DNA of 64,000 nucleotides, from positions 2,232,001 through 2,296,000 of the forward strand of contig CP148031.1 of the NCBI GenBank assembly GCA_040500365.1, written 5' to 3'. Origin of the DNA: Dehalobacter alkaniphilus (GTDB taxonomy: Bacteria > Bacillota > Desulfitobacteriia > Desulfitobacteriales > Syntrophobotulaceae). The notes below the pieces were generated by a model. The model searched no databases, was not told the origin of the DNA, and worked only from the letters and a program-made list of their open reading frames with translations. Of this stretch, positions 7,540 to 14,698 are shown piece after piece. Position 1 is the first letter of the stretch. Each line of letters begins with the position of its first letter. Made by a program: the position numbers and the translations under genes.

Positions 7540-8724
7540 TTATTTAAGCCAAGCATCCCTTTGATACGTTTCAGCACCAATGATATCGTTCTGGTCTACC
7601 GTTGTGTCATTTGTTAATGTTACATGGCTGTTAGAAGTATCATCATATGTTCCTATTACCATTTTCCCTAGAAAAGTACCATTACCACCACCTGTTATAT
7701 TGAACGAGGCATTTGGAGCATAAATACTCAGATGCTGATATGAAAAATTACCGCTGTTATCTGCAATTTGGTTGGTTCCATTATAATATAGATATAATGT
7801 GTTGCCATCAGGGACGTTGACTTGTGACCCCAATGTAAAATTAGTAATTGTATCCGATATCAATATGTGAAGCTCTCCGCCCCCACCTGCAGGCCATGTT
7901 ATATTGGCCATGATATCACTCAAATCAGTAACCGCAGTCGCAAGTACATGGTTGCCTGGGTCACTTGGGGTCGCGGTGACAACATATGGTGTTGGTGGAT
8001 TATGGCCATGTCTTGGTGTCCCTAGCTGTGAATTATTATTTTCAGTTGGAAAAAGGTCCGTCTTGGTATTAGGAAATATAATTTTTTCATTAAGTCTCTG
8101 CGGAGTTCCACACATAGGATCTACGGAGTTATTTAAATATGTCTGAGTAGCATCCGGTCCCAAAATTACATTTCCATTAACCGGGTTCCTGCCAAAGGTA
8201 ATAGAACCGGCATTTGTCCCAATATCACCATTGACGGTGATATTGTTACCTAAACTCATACTGTCATTGGCAAAAATTGTTGTATCTAATACTGTCCTTA
8301 AAGCCTGCTTTAATGTTAAACTTACCTTGACCGGAAGTGTACCAGTGGCGGTCGTCCCTGTGGACTCTAACAGCAAATCACCTCTGTATGGTCCGCTGGG
8401 TATCCGGCTGACATTCACTTGGAATGAACTAATAGTAGCCCCGGTCCCGATCGTTCCGGTTCCAGGTAATGTCTCAATTTTAAAGATCAGATCATCGACT
8501 ACTCCTGAAATTGTCGTATTATTGCTGCTTTGTTCTATGATGTATGAAGCCATGGCATCGGCTCCGGAACGTGCGGCATAGTAGGCCCGTTTATTCTCAA
8601 CCTGGTTCGCAACCATCTTGGTTTCCCCGTAAGCAATACTCAGGATCGCAGTCCCCAGCAAAGATAAAACGACCAGCAAAACCATCGTCAGCACTAATGC
8701 ATAACCATCCGATTTTTTTTTCAC
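7540..8724 (-). CDS. PilX-like pilus assembly protein with Asn/Gly-rich C-terminal domain
   Basis: The start is GTG, 6 bp after AGGAGGG; 394 residues. The N-terminus (SDGYALVLTMVLLVVLSLLG, with AYYAARSGADAMA after it) is the PilX-type transmembrane helix and 'AARSGxxxA' turn, which lacks the classic FTLxE site. From about residue 145 the sequence becomes rich in Asn, Gly, Thr and Ile with repeating short strands (SLGNNITVNGDIGTN; GNVILGP), suggesting a right-handed beta-helix exposed outside the cell. This adhesin-like part may cap or decorate the pilus. The membrane and helix features are visible; the beta-helix fold is inferred. Confidence 0.7.
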   Translation of the reverse strand: MKKKSDGYALVLTMVLLVVLSLLGTAILSIAYGETKMVANQVENKRAYYAARSGADAMASYIIEQSSNNTTISGVVDDLIFKIETLPGTGTIGTGATISSFQVNVSRIPSGPYRGDLLLESTGTTATGTLPVKVSLTLKQALRTVLDTTIFANDSMSLGNNITVNGDIGTNAGSITFGRNPVNGNVILGPDATQTYLNNSVDPMCGTPQRLNEKIIFPNTKTDLFPTENNNSQLGTPRHGHNPPTPYVVTATPSDPGNHVLATAVTDLSDIMANITWPAGGGGELHILISDTITNFTLGSQVNVPDGNTLYLYYNGTNQIADNSGNFSYQHLSIYAPNASFNITGGGNGTFLGKMVIGTYDDTSNSHVTLTNDTTVDQNDIIGAETYQRDAWLK

Positions 8725-8771
8725 ATGACTCCCTCCTTGTATTCCTATTATTGAAAGAAATCATTGTTATC

Positions 8772-9605
8772 TTAATTGAAAGGATCCGACTTTCCGTAAC
8801 TGCCTTTAATCGTCCAAGCGTTGAATGGATCCTCGCCGTTATCAACTTTTTCCACCGCATAGAAAGATACAGTCAGTATGAATTTTAGTCCTTTTTCATC
8901 TTCCTTGGCTTCGACGGCTTCCAGCGCAATCGCCCGGTTTAGTTTTTCCAGGCTGGTGACGACTGTTCGGTACTGGGCGTAGCTTCCTGTAAACTCAATT
9001 GTTGTAGGTAACCGGAGCACCGCATCGGCAGGTAAAGTCTTCTCTTCACCGGTAGTGGCGGTACTCTGAGAAGTACCTGCAGCAGAAGATATCTCTTTTG
9101 CCGGCTGGTCACTATAAGCCTGGTTAATGGTATTCGCTTCTTGCTGCAAGGAATAAGCCGGAAGCAGATAACGGTTGTCCTCCGGCATCACGACCCCATT
9201 AACTTCGGGGTCAGAAAACTCGAGATTCGTCAACGTCGCGCCGCTTCCCTTCACGATTTTCTCAACGAGCAGCACGTACTGCTCCTTATACGGGTAGACG
9301 CCGGGGAAGAAGGATTCAGAAGCCTCCATTCCGTTTGCTAATTGCGTTTCATAGGCCTTGACGATGCTTTGTTCATTTTCCAGGTCGCTTTTGGCTGCGG
9401 CTACTTTTTGTTTCATGACTTCTTTATCGGCTGTTAAACTTTCAAGGCTGGCACTCATCGGAAGGTAAAGGACATAGTAGCTGATTGCGATGATAATCAC
9501 AACCCCGAGAACCATCAGCAGCTTTTTATCCCGCTCGGTGATTTTGGCATCGAGTGATAATCTCCCAATCTTTTTCCCCTGCAAGTTTGGTTTCTGCAGC
9601 TTCAT
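8772..9605 (-). CDS. pilO: Type IV pilus inner-membrane alignment protein PilO-like
   Basis: The product is 277 residues. A cytoplasmic N-terminus of about 28 residues is followed by one membrane helix (about 29-50, LLMVLGVVIIIAISYYVLYL), a coiled-coil (about 55-100) and an extracellular ferredoxin-like domain, as in PilO. An insertion rich in Ser, Thr and Ala (about 165-195) is probably a flexible linker. The ATG overlaps the pilN stop codon (TAATG), with the ribosome site AAGGAGG inside pilN, so the genes are translationally coupled. PilO with PilN forms the assembly platform bridge. Confidence 0.8.
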   Translation of the reverse strand: MKLQKPNLQGKKIGRLSLDAKITERDKKLLMVLGVVIIIAISYYVLYLPMSASLESLTADKEVMKQKVAAAKSDLENEQSIVKAYETQLANGMEASESFFPGVYPYKEQYVLLVEKIVKGSGATLTNLEFSDPEVNGVVMPEDNRYLLPAYSLQQEANTINQAYSDQPAKEISSAAGTSQSTATTGEEKTLPADAVLRLPTTIEFTGSYAQYRTVVTSLEKLNRAIALEAVEAKEDEKGLKFILTVSFYAVEKVDNGEDPFNAWTIKGSYGKSDPFN

Positions 9606-10171
9606 TATTTAGCCACCTCCTTCAATTCGCACAGAATGGAAAATTCATAGGCGGCTGTTTCTGTACCACTCTGAATAAACTGTACCTGCACCCTGGAAAA
9701 AAGTTCTGTTGCCTCCAGGTTATGGGCCAACTCGGCCACTGTCGCCGATGCCGGTACAGTGCCCTGCAAAATCACTTGATAGTCTTTGATTTCCAGAGAT
9801 TTCAGGCTGACTGCTGCCGGAATCGTCTTTTGAATTGTATTCAGGAATTCACTGCTGACTTTAGTGGCCAGCGTAATTTTTTGTTTAGCCTGATTTACTT
9901 GCACCGTATAGGTGATTAAATTCTCGGTTGCTGCTTTCTTGGCCTGAATGTCTGTCAGCTTCGCTTTGTTTTCCGGAGCATTCAGAAAGGCCTCGCCTTT
10001 ATTAATCGCGTAAGAACAATAGAGCATCCTTGCTCCCATAATGCCGTAGAACAGTACAACAACAAGAATTACGCCGAGAATGGCTCCGTAGGATCTTCTG
10101 ATTTTTTTCTTCTGGGCCAGTTTCTGTTTTTCAAATGTTGAAAAAAAGTTAAAATCATTCATTTTAGTCAC
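9605..10171 (-). CDS. pilN: Type IV pilus assembly protein PilN
   Basis: The product is 188 residues from the GTG at 10171. An ATG at 10162 with AGGTGA upstream is the likelier real start, giving 185 residues. The protein has a basic cytoplasmic N-terminus, one membrane helix (about 30-50), a coiled segment and a small beta domain, which is the PilN plan. In the family the N-terminal peptide binds the cleft of PilM. Gene order pilC-pilM-pilN-pilO is canonical. No secretin gene is present, as expected for a Gram-positive envelope. Confidence 0.82.
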   Translation of the reverse strand: MTKMNDFNFFSTFEKQKLAQKKKIRRSYGAILGVILVVVLFYGIMGARMLYCSYAINKGEAFLNAPENKAKLTDIQAKKAATENLITYTVQVNQAKQKITLATKVSSEFLNTIQKTIPAAVSLKSLEIKDYQVILQGTVPASATVAELAHNLEATELFSRVQVQFIQSGTETAAYEFSILCELKEVAK

Positions 10172-10177
10172 CTGCTC

Positions 10178-11383
10178 TCAAAGCCTGATCAGCGCAGCGG
10201 AGGCATTAACATAGTCTCCGGGTGCCTGTTCATGGTCAATATACTGAATGTTACTGATCATCTGAAGCCGGTCAACTTTCAAACCGAGCCCCTGTGACAG
10301 GTACTCTGGTATTCCTGTAAGACTGGCTCCTCCACCGATCAGGTAGATTTGGCTCAAATCCTTAGAGCCGCTCCTGTTCGCAAAAAACTGCATAACCTTT
10401 CGGATTTCTTCGAGCAGTTCTCCGTAAAGCGGTTTCACAGCGGCTAGTGCTTCCTCTTTAGTAAAAACTTTTCCTTGTTCTATGGGCCGAATCCCTTCAA
10501 CCGTGTTCTCAGCTGAATCGGAAACAGGTTCTTCCATATTTTCGGTTAGACCTTTCTTTTTAATCACAAATGTATGGCCTTTCTTTTTTACGGCAAGGGA
10601 TCTGTTCTCGGTTCTCTCCGTTACGCCTGCTTCCGAAGCAATGCGCTCTTGTTTATCGGAAAGAAACTCCAGTTTCTTTTCTTCAGCCTTCTCTTCGGAT
10701 AAGGCAAATAGGCCTGCAAGCAGGCGGTCCACCGCTTTTCCACCGAAGCTGATTGAGCGGAAGAAATTCAGGCTGCCCTGAGAGATCAGATAGATCATCG
10801 TCCCGGAATATCCAATATCTAAAATGATATAGTTGTTCGACAAATCGTTGTTAATCGCAGTCTGTTCGTTGAAAATTTTAGAAATAACATTCGCGTGAAT
10901 GTCCAGGGCGACTGGTTTCAGCTTAAGGCTATCAAGAAGGTCGTAATACGCATGCGCTATTTCCTTATTCATGACCGCTGCCCGTACCTTGACTTTTTTC
11001 ATTCCGCCGGTCTCTGTCTCACCGATCTTGCGGTACTCGACCAGATCGGTATCCGTCATACCGAAAAATTGAATAATTTCATTCTTAATCATTGCTTCGA
11101 GTTCTTGCTCATTTCCTGAAGGAACCTCAAATTCACGAATAATCACGCTGTTGGAGTTAAACGTGATCAGGGCATCTTTAGTGGAAGTATTCAGAGAAGC
11201 AAGCACTTCCTGCATGGCTGAGGTCAGTACTTCTTTATTCGTAATCAAACCGTCAGAGAGTACGCCTTTCGGAAGCCCGATGCTGGCACTTCGCAGTATT
11301 CTGACAGTATTTCCTTCCGTCTGGCCGACAACAGCGTGAATATTTCTTGTTCCAAGATCAAAGGACAGATATGCAGCAGTCAA
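10178..11383 (-). CDS. pilM: Type IV pilus assembly ATPase-like protein PilM
   Basis: This is an actin/FtsA-like cytoplasmic protein of 401 residues starting at TTG, 7 bp after GAGGGGG. The phosphate-1 loop (SFDLGTRNIHAVVG), a phosphate-2 like motif (YIILDIGYSGT) and the adenosine motif (IYLIGGGASLTGIPEYL) are clear. Between about residues 225 and 305 there is a charged, low-complexity insertion (runs of Glu and Lys, KKKGHTFVIKKKG) not needed for the fold. PilM recruits PilN and links the cytoplasmic ATPases to the membrane platform. Confidence 0.88.
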   Translation of the reverse strand: MTAAYLSFDLGTRNIHAVVGQTEGNTVRILRSASIGLPKGVLSDGLITNKEVLTSAMQEVLASLNTSTKDALITFNSNSVIIREFEVPSGNEQELEAMIKNEIIQFFGMTDTDLVEYRKIGETETGGMKKVKVRAAVMNKEIAHAYYDLLDSLKLKPVALDIHANVISKIFNEQTAINNDLSNNYIILDIGYSGTMIYLISQGSLNFFRSISFGGKAVDRLLAGLFALSEEKAEEKKLEFLSDKQERIASEAGVTERTENRSLAVKKKGHTFVIKKKGLTENMEEPVSDSAENTVEGIRPIEQGKVFTKEEALAAVKPLYGELLEEIRKVMQFFANRSGSKDLSQIYLIGGGASLTGIPEYLSQGLGLKVDRLQMISNIQYIDHEQAPGDYVNASAALIRL

Positions 11384-11412
11384 GTATATTCCCCCTCTTA
11401 TGTAAAATTTAC

Positions 11413-12621
11413 TTAAATATTCTGATAGGCGCCATACATCGCCGAAACAATCGACAGAACAATAAAGCCGATCACGACCGCCATCACAACGATCAAGGCC
11501 GGTTCAAACAGCGCCAGCATACGCTGAATTGCCACATCAGCTTCCTCGTCATAATAGGCAGACGTTCTTTCCAAAATACTCTCCAGTGAGCCGGATTCCT
11601 CGCCGATGCTGATCATGGAATAAATCATCGGCGGAAACACCCCGATCTTGCGGATGGACTGCGAGATTGTCGCTCCTTTGCTCATATCCTCTTTGGCAGC
11701 TAACAGACCGTCACTGACTACTTTATTCCCAAGCACTTTCGCGGTGATTTCTATACAGTTCAGCAAAGGAATCCCGCTGCTTAACAGCGTGGAAAGGGTA
11801 CGGGCCATCCTGGCGGACATGATCTTGATGGAAGTCGACTTTACAACAGGGATTTTCAGTTTCATTCCATCCCATTTCAGTCTTCCAGAATCGGTCTTAA
11901 TGTATTGTCTTGTTGCAAAAACAACCGCTGCAATCACAATAATTAAAATGTACCAATAAGACCTCATAAAGTTACTGATTCCCATAAGGATTCTGGTTGT
12001 CAACGGCAGGGTTGTGCCGGTAGATTCAAACATGGCGGTAAACGTCGGCAGCACAAAAGTCATCAATATAATAACCACAATGATCATTACGCCGGTTAAG
12101 ATGGCCGGGTATGTCATGGAAGAAATCATTTTTGTCCGAAGCTTTCGTTCCTTTTCAAAATGATCAGTCATCTTATTCAGTACGAGATCGAGCTTACCGC
12201 TAGCCTCACCGGACTCAATCATATTAATCAGGATTTCAGGAAATGCCTGCCCCTGCTTGCGCATAGCTTCGGAAAGCATGTCCCCTTTTTGTACTGCTTC
12301 ATAGACTCTGAGGACTACAGCTTTAAGCTTTTTGCTTTCTGTCTGCTGGTAAATGACATCGAGGGCTTTAATGACCGTTACACCGGCTGTTAACAGCGCA
12401 TGAAACTGATTGCAGAATACGACAAGATCTTTGACTTTCAACTTGATCGGCTTGTCCTTACTGATCGCCTTTTGGACATTTTGCCGTTTTTCATTGACTT
12501 CGATACAGAAAAGCTGTTGCTCTTTGAGCTGCCGGTAAAAGTTCTGAATACTGTCGGCTTCCAAAACGCCTGTCGTTCTCTGGCCGGAAAAGTCTTTGGC
12601 GACATACGAATATAAGGGCAT
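11413..12621 (-). CDS. pilC: Type IV pilus platform protein PilC (GspF family)
   Basis: The product is 402 residues, first gene of the minus-strand pilus operon. Two GspF domains are visible: about 70-193 (F-x-x-Q-F-H-A-L-L-T-A-G-V and MIESGEASGKLD) and about 270-395 (MARTLSTLLSSGIPLLNCI and SIGEESGSLE). Three hydrophobic membrane segments lie at about 170-195, 220-240 and 375-395. The conserved N-terminal YxYxAxDxxGxxxxG motif is present. AAAGGAAG precedes the ATG. PilC is the membrane protein turned by PilB/PilT to insert or remove pilins. Confidence 0.92.
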   Translation of the reverse strand: MPLYSYVAKDFSGQRTTGVLEADSIQNFYRQLKEQQLFCIEVNEKRQNVQKAISKDKPIKLKVKDLVVFCNQFHALLTAGVTVIKALDVIYQQTESKKLKAVVLRVYEAVQKGDMLSEAMRKQGQAFPEILINMIESGEASGKLDLVLNKMTDHFEKERKLRTKMISSMTYPAILTGVMIIVVIILMTFVLPTFTAMFESTGTTLPLTTRILMGISNFMRSYWYILIIVIAAVVFATRQYIKTDSGRLKWDGMKLKIPVVKSTSIKIMSARMARTLSTLLSSGIPLLNCIEITAKVLGNKVVSDGLLAAKEDMSKGATISQSIRKIGVFPPMIYSMISIGEESGSLESILERTSAYYDEEADVAIQRMLALFEPALIVVMAVVIGFIVLSIVSAMYGAYQNI

Positions 12622-12643
12622 TATTTCACTTCCTTTATGTCAA

Positions 12644-12684
12644 TTTTACATTTTTTTTACATTTATTTTACATATTTTTTACAT
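12644..12684 (-). repeat. Four AUGUAAAA iterons at exact 11-bp period in the pilC leader
   Basis: On the plus strand TTTTACAT occurs at 12644, 12655, 12666 and 12677. In the mRNA this reads AUGUAAAA four times with 11-nt spacing. The block lies between the predicted promoter and the pilC ribosome site. Equal helical spacing suggests a protein-binding array; each unit also contains an AUG directly followed by UAA. Confidence 0.8.
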
Positions 12685-12732
12685 TCTTTCATAACTCTTA
12701 TATTTCATTTTTAGAAATAATTATACAATTTT

Positions 12733-12761
12733 ATTATACTACCAAATAGTATAAATTGTAA
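12733..12761 (-). promoter_or_regulatory. Promoter of the pilC-M-N-O operon
   Basis: On the minus strand TTACAA (12756-12761) and TATAAT (12733-12738) are separated by 17 bp. It lies about 110 bp upstream of pilC. No better candidate is visible in this AT-rich gap. Confidence 0.6.
12735..12753. promoter_or_regulatory. 19-bp perfect dyad overlapping the pil operon promoter
   Basis: TATACTA (12735-12741), a 5-bp centre CCAAA, and TAGTATA (12747-12753) form a perfect 7-bp inverted repeat. It covers the -10 element and part of the spacer, the usual place for a repressor operator. The protein that binds it is unknown. Confidence 0.5.
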
Positions 12762-12857
12762 GTTTTTTCTTTAATTTGTCATTGACAAAATCTTGACAAG
12801 TTATACTTCTGGTAGTTCTCTTCACTCTTATCTATTACTTCATACCTCAACTCCGCA

Positions 12858-13025
12858 GGTGATGGGAATCGCTCCGCTTCACTAATTGGCCTCTGCCAAT
12901 TCGCTCGCTATCACGCCGGGGTGGAAAAATGCTTCCATAGGTCGCATTTGACGGCCACGGATGGCCTAATGCCGTGATGCCATGGATGGCAAGGAACAGC
13001 GCTACCCGTTCGATTCCCATCGCCT
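12858..13025. repeat. Family A multi-hairpin repeat, copy A1, with arms copied from tRNA-Gly
   Basis: The outer arms (12858-12872 and 13011-13025) pair at 14 of 15 positions. They are nearly identical to the 3' part of the adjacent tRNA-Gly gene (13079-13092), the left arm in direct and the right arm in inverted orientation. Inside are several hairpins: AATTGGC/GCCAATT (12884-12901), AAATGC/GCATTT, and GGCC- and GCCATGGATGGC-type stems shared with copy A8. Confidence 0.75.
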
Positions 13026-13034
13026 CATAAATAG

Positions 13035-13062
13035 AAAATCCTGCGCTGTTGCGCAGGATTTT
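13035..13062. terminator. Terminator of the tRNA operon
   Basis: AAAATCCTGCGC (13035-13046) pairs perfectly with GCGCAGGATTTT (13051-13062) across a 4-base loop. T-rich sequence follows on either strand. It lies 9 bp beyond the last tRNA. Confidence 0.85.
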
Positions 13063-13070
13063 ATTTTCTT

Positions 13071-13144
13071 TGGAGCGGGTGATGGGAATCGAACCCACGT
13101 AACCAGCTTGGAAGGCTGGCACTCTACCATTGAGTTACACCCGC
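13071..13144 (-). tRNA. tRNA-Gly (anticodon UCC)
   Basis: A cloverleaf with GCGGGTG/CACCCGC acceptor stem, anticodon TCC in a CCAGC-type stem, T loop TTCGATT and encoded CCA. It is the last tRNA of the operon. Its 3' half is duplicated in both arms of repeat A1. Confidence 0.95.
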
Positions 13145-13149
13145 ATGTT

Positions 13150-13226
13150 TGGTAGCAGGGGGGGGATTTGAACCCTCGGATGAGCGGGTATGAACCGCTT
13201 GCCTTAGACCACTTGGCTACCCTGCC
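13150..13226 (-). tRNA. tRNA with anticodon CAU (Met-like; Ile2 possible)
   Basis: AGCGG/CCGCT anticodon stem with loop TTCATAC, encoded CCA. The D arm (GCCAAGTGG...GGC) resembles a Gln/Glu-type body rather than a usual tRNA-Met. A run of eight C in the RNA creates an A.C mismatch in the T stem, and the first acceptor pair is G.U. Identity cannot be settled by anticodon alone. Confidence 0.75.
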
Positions 13227-13227
13227 A

Positions 13228-13302
13228 TGGCTCCCCGAGCTGGATTCGAACCAGCAACCTATCGGTTAACAGCCGATTGCTCTACCGTTGAGCTATCGAG
13301 GA
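13228..13302 (-). tRNA. tRNA-Asn (anticodon GUU)
   Basis: Acceptor TCCTCGA/TCGGGGA, anticodon stem ATCGG/CCGAT with loop CTGTTAA, T loop TTCGAAT, encoded CCA. Confidence 0.95.
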
Positions 13303-13308
13303 ATATGC

Positions 13309-13400
13309 TGGCGGAGAAGGAGGGATTTGAACCCTCGCAGCAGTTACCCACTCTAACGGTTTAGCAAACCGTCCTCTTCAGCCACTTGAGTACTTCTCCG
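13309..13400 (-). tRNA. tRNA-Ser (anticodon GCU)
   Basis: A 92-nt class II tRNA with a long variable arm, anticodon GCT in loop TTGCTAA, T loop TTCAAAT and encoded CCA. Confidence 0.95.
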
Positions 13401-13410
13401 TAAACTACTG

Positions 13411-13538
13411 ATTGGTGCGGAAGGCGGGACTTGCGCCGCGTGCTTTCAGCACGCTATCACGCCGGGCCTAAAAATGCTTCCATAGGTCGCATTTTCTTTA
13501 CGGCCGTTCAAGGCCCTTCTTCCGATGAAAGCTTCATA
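13411..13538. repeat. Family A repeat, copy A2, carrying a 23-bp copy of the tRNA-Leu 3' end
   Basis: Positions 13411-13433 are identical to 13539-13561, the 3' end of the next tRNA-Leu gene including its CCA. The 105 bp between the two copies contain the hairpin modules CGCTATCACGCCGGG and AAAATGCTTCCATAGGTCGC, both shared with A1. No complete tRNA is attached to the first copy. Confidence 0.75.
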
Positions 13539-13540
13539 AT

Positions 13541-13625
13541 TGGTGCGGAAGGCGGGACTTGAACCCGCACGGTGTTAACCACACGCCCCTCAAACGTGCG
13601 CGTCTGCCAATTCCGCCACTCCCGC
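13541..13625 (-). tRNA. tRNA-Leu (anticodon GAG)
   Basis: An 85-nt class II tRNA: acceptor GCGGGAG, anticodon stem CACGT/GCGTG with loop TTGAGGG, variable arm, T loop TTCAAGT, encoded CCA. Confidence 0.93.
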
Positions 13626-13632
13626 ATAAAAC

Positions 13633-13708
13633 TGGAGCCGTTAACCGGGATTGAACCGGTGACCTTATCCTTACCAAGGATACGCTCTACCTACTGAGCT
13701 ATAACGGC
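13633..13708 (-). tRNA. tRNA-Thr (anticodon GGU)
   Basis: Acceptor GCCGTTA/TAACGGC, anticodon stem TATCC/GGATA with loop TTGGTAA, T loop TTCAATC, encoded CCA. Confidence 0.95.
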
Positions 13709-13724
13709 GAATGCCTTTGAAAGA

Positions 13725-13801
<77 letters not shown>

Positions 13802-13810
13802 ATATTTTTT

Positions 13811-13885
13811 TGGAGCGGGTGACGAGATTCGAACTCGCGACTTTCACCTTGGCAAGGTGACACTCTACCACTGAGTTACACCCGC
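13811..13885 (-). tRNA. tRNA-Gly (anticodon GCC)
   Basis: Acceptor GCGGGTG/CACCCGC identical to the UCC isoacceptor, anticodon stem TCACC/GGTGA with loop TTGCCAA, encoded CCA. Confidence 0.95.
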
Positions 13886-13893
13886 ATGATAGA

Positions 13894-13968
13894 TGGTGAG
13901 CCATCCGCGACTCGAACGCGGGACACCCTGATTAAAAGTCAGATGCTCTACCGACTGAGCTAATGCTC
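13894..13968 (-). tRNA. tRNA-Lys (anticodon UUU) with a defective acceptor stem
   Basis: The anticodon arm (TCTGA, loop CTTTTAA), T arm (CCGCG/CGCGG) and encoded CCA are normal. The 5' acceptor strand reads GAGCAT where the 3' strand ATGGCTC requires GAGCCAT: one base is missing. As written, the stem cannot form seven pairs. This may be a pseudo-tRNA or a sequence error. Confidence 0.7.
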
Positions 13969-13987
13969 GGAAATAATATTGATTTGA

Positions 13988-14063
13988 TGGTGGGCCATCA
14001 GGGGCTCGAACCCTGGACACCCTGATTAAGAGTCAGGTGCTCTACCAGCTGAGCTAATGACCC
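13988..14063 (-). tRNA. tRNA-Lys (anticodon CUU)
   Basis: Acceptor GGGTCAT/ATGGCCC, anticodon loop CTCTTAA, T loop TTCGAGC, encoded CCA. It is a paralogue of the neighbouring UUU copy. Confidence 0.95.
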
Positions 14064-14066
14064 GTC

Positions 14067-14141
14067 TGGCTGGGGTGGCTGGATTTGAACCAACGAATGC
14101 CAGAGTCAAAGTCTGGTGCCTTACCGCTTGGCGACACCCCA
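14067..14141 (-). tRNA. tRNA-Gln (anticodon UUG)
   Basis: Acceptor TGGGGTG/CACCCCA, anticodon stem CCAGA/TCTGG with loop CTTTGAC, T loop TTCAAAT, encoded CCA. Confidence 0.95.
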
Positions 14142-14176
14142 TCGGTTTCAGGATGAATTCAGAACCTGATGAATAA

Positions 14177-14253
14177 TGGCGACCCCGATCGGATTTGAAC
14201 CGACGATCTCCTGCGTGACAGGCAGGCGCTTTAAACCACTAAGCTACGGGGCC
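14177..14253 (-). tRNA. tRNA-Asp (anticodon GUC)
   Basis: Acceptor GGCCCCG/CGGGGTC, anticodon stem CCTGC/GCAGG with loop CTGTCAC, encoded CCA. Confidence 0.95.
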
Positions 14254-14418
14254 AATTCGATATTCGAGGCACGACGTTCGATATTCGATATTCGATATTC
14301 GAACCTTCGTATTCCTCTGCAGTAAGTTTCCCGATGTTCAGTTCGTACCTTCCGCTCTTCAAGCAATATCTTAATATGCTTTTTCGAACTTCGCGCCTCG
14401 AACTTCGAACTTCGAGTT
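14254..14418. repeat. 165-bp heptamer-repeat element with inverted ends inside the tRNA operon
   Basis: An 18-bp inverted repeat (14263-14280 and 14385-14402, 16 of 18 matching) brackets the element. Next to the left arm the heptamer ATTCGAT is tandemly repeated (about 14278-14301). Next to the right arm GAACTTC-type heptamers recur (14386-14415). The centre has no gene. It separates tRNA-Asp from tRNA-Val. Confidence 0.6.
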
Positions 14419-14494
<76 letters not shown>

Positions 14495-14537
14495 TTATCT
14501 GATGTTCGGGGAAAAACCACGAACGTCGGATTTTAAA

Positions 14538-14613
14538 TGGTGACCCGTACGGGATTCGAACCCGTGTTACCGCCGTGAAAGGGCGGTGTCTTAGGCCGCT
14601 TGACCAACGGGCC
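14538..14613 (-). tRNA. tRNA-Glu (anticodon UUC)
   Basis: Acceptor GGCCCGT/ACGGGTC, anticodon stem CCGCC/GGCGG with loop CTTTCAC, encoded CCA. It is the first tRNA of the operon in transcription order. Confidence 0.95.
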
Positions 14614-14698
14614 AAAATTGCGAGAACATTTGATAGTATAGCTAAATGCGAAAACATTGTCAACCCGTTTAGGAAAAAAATGTTCGAACTTGTTGAAC

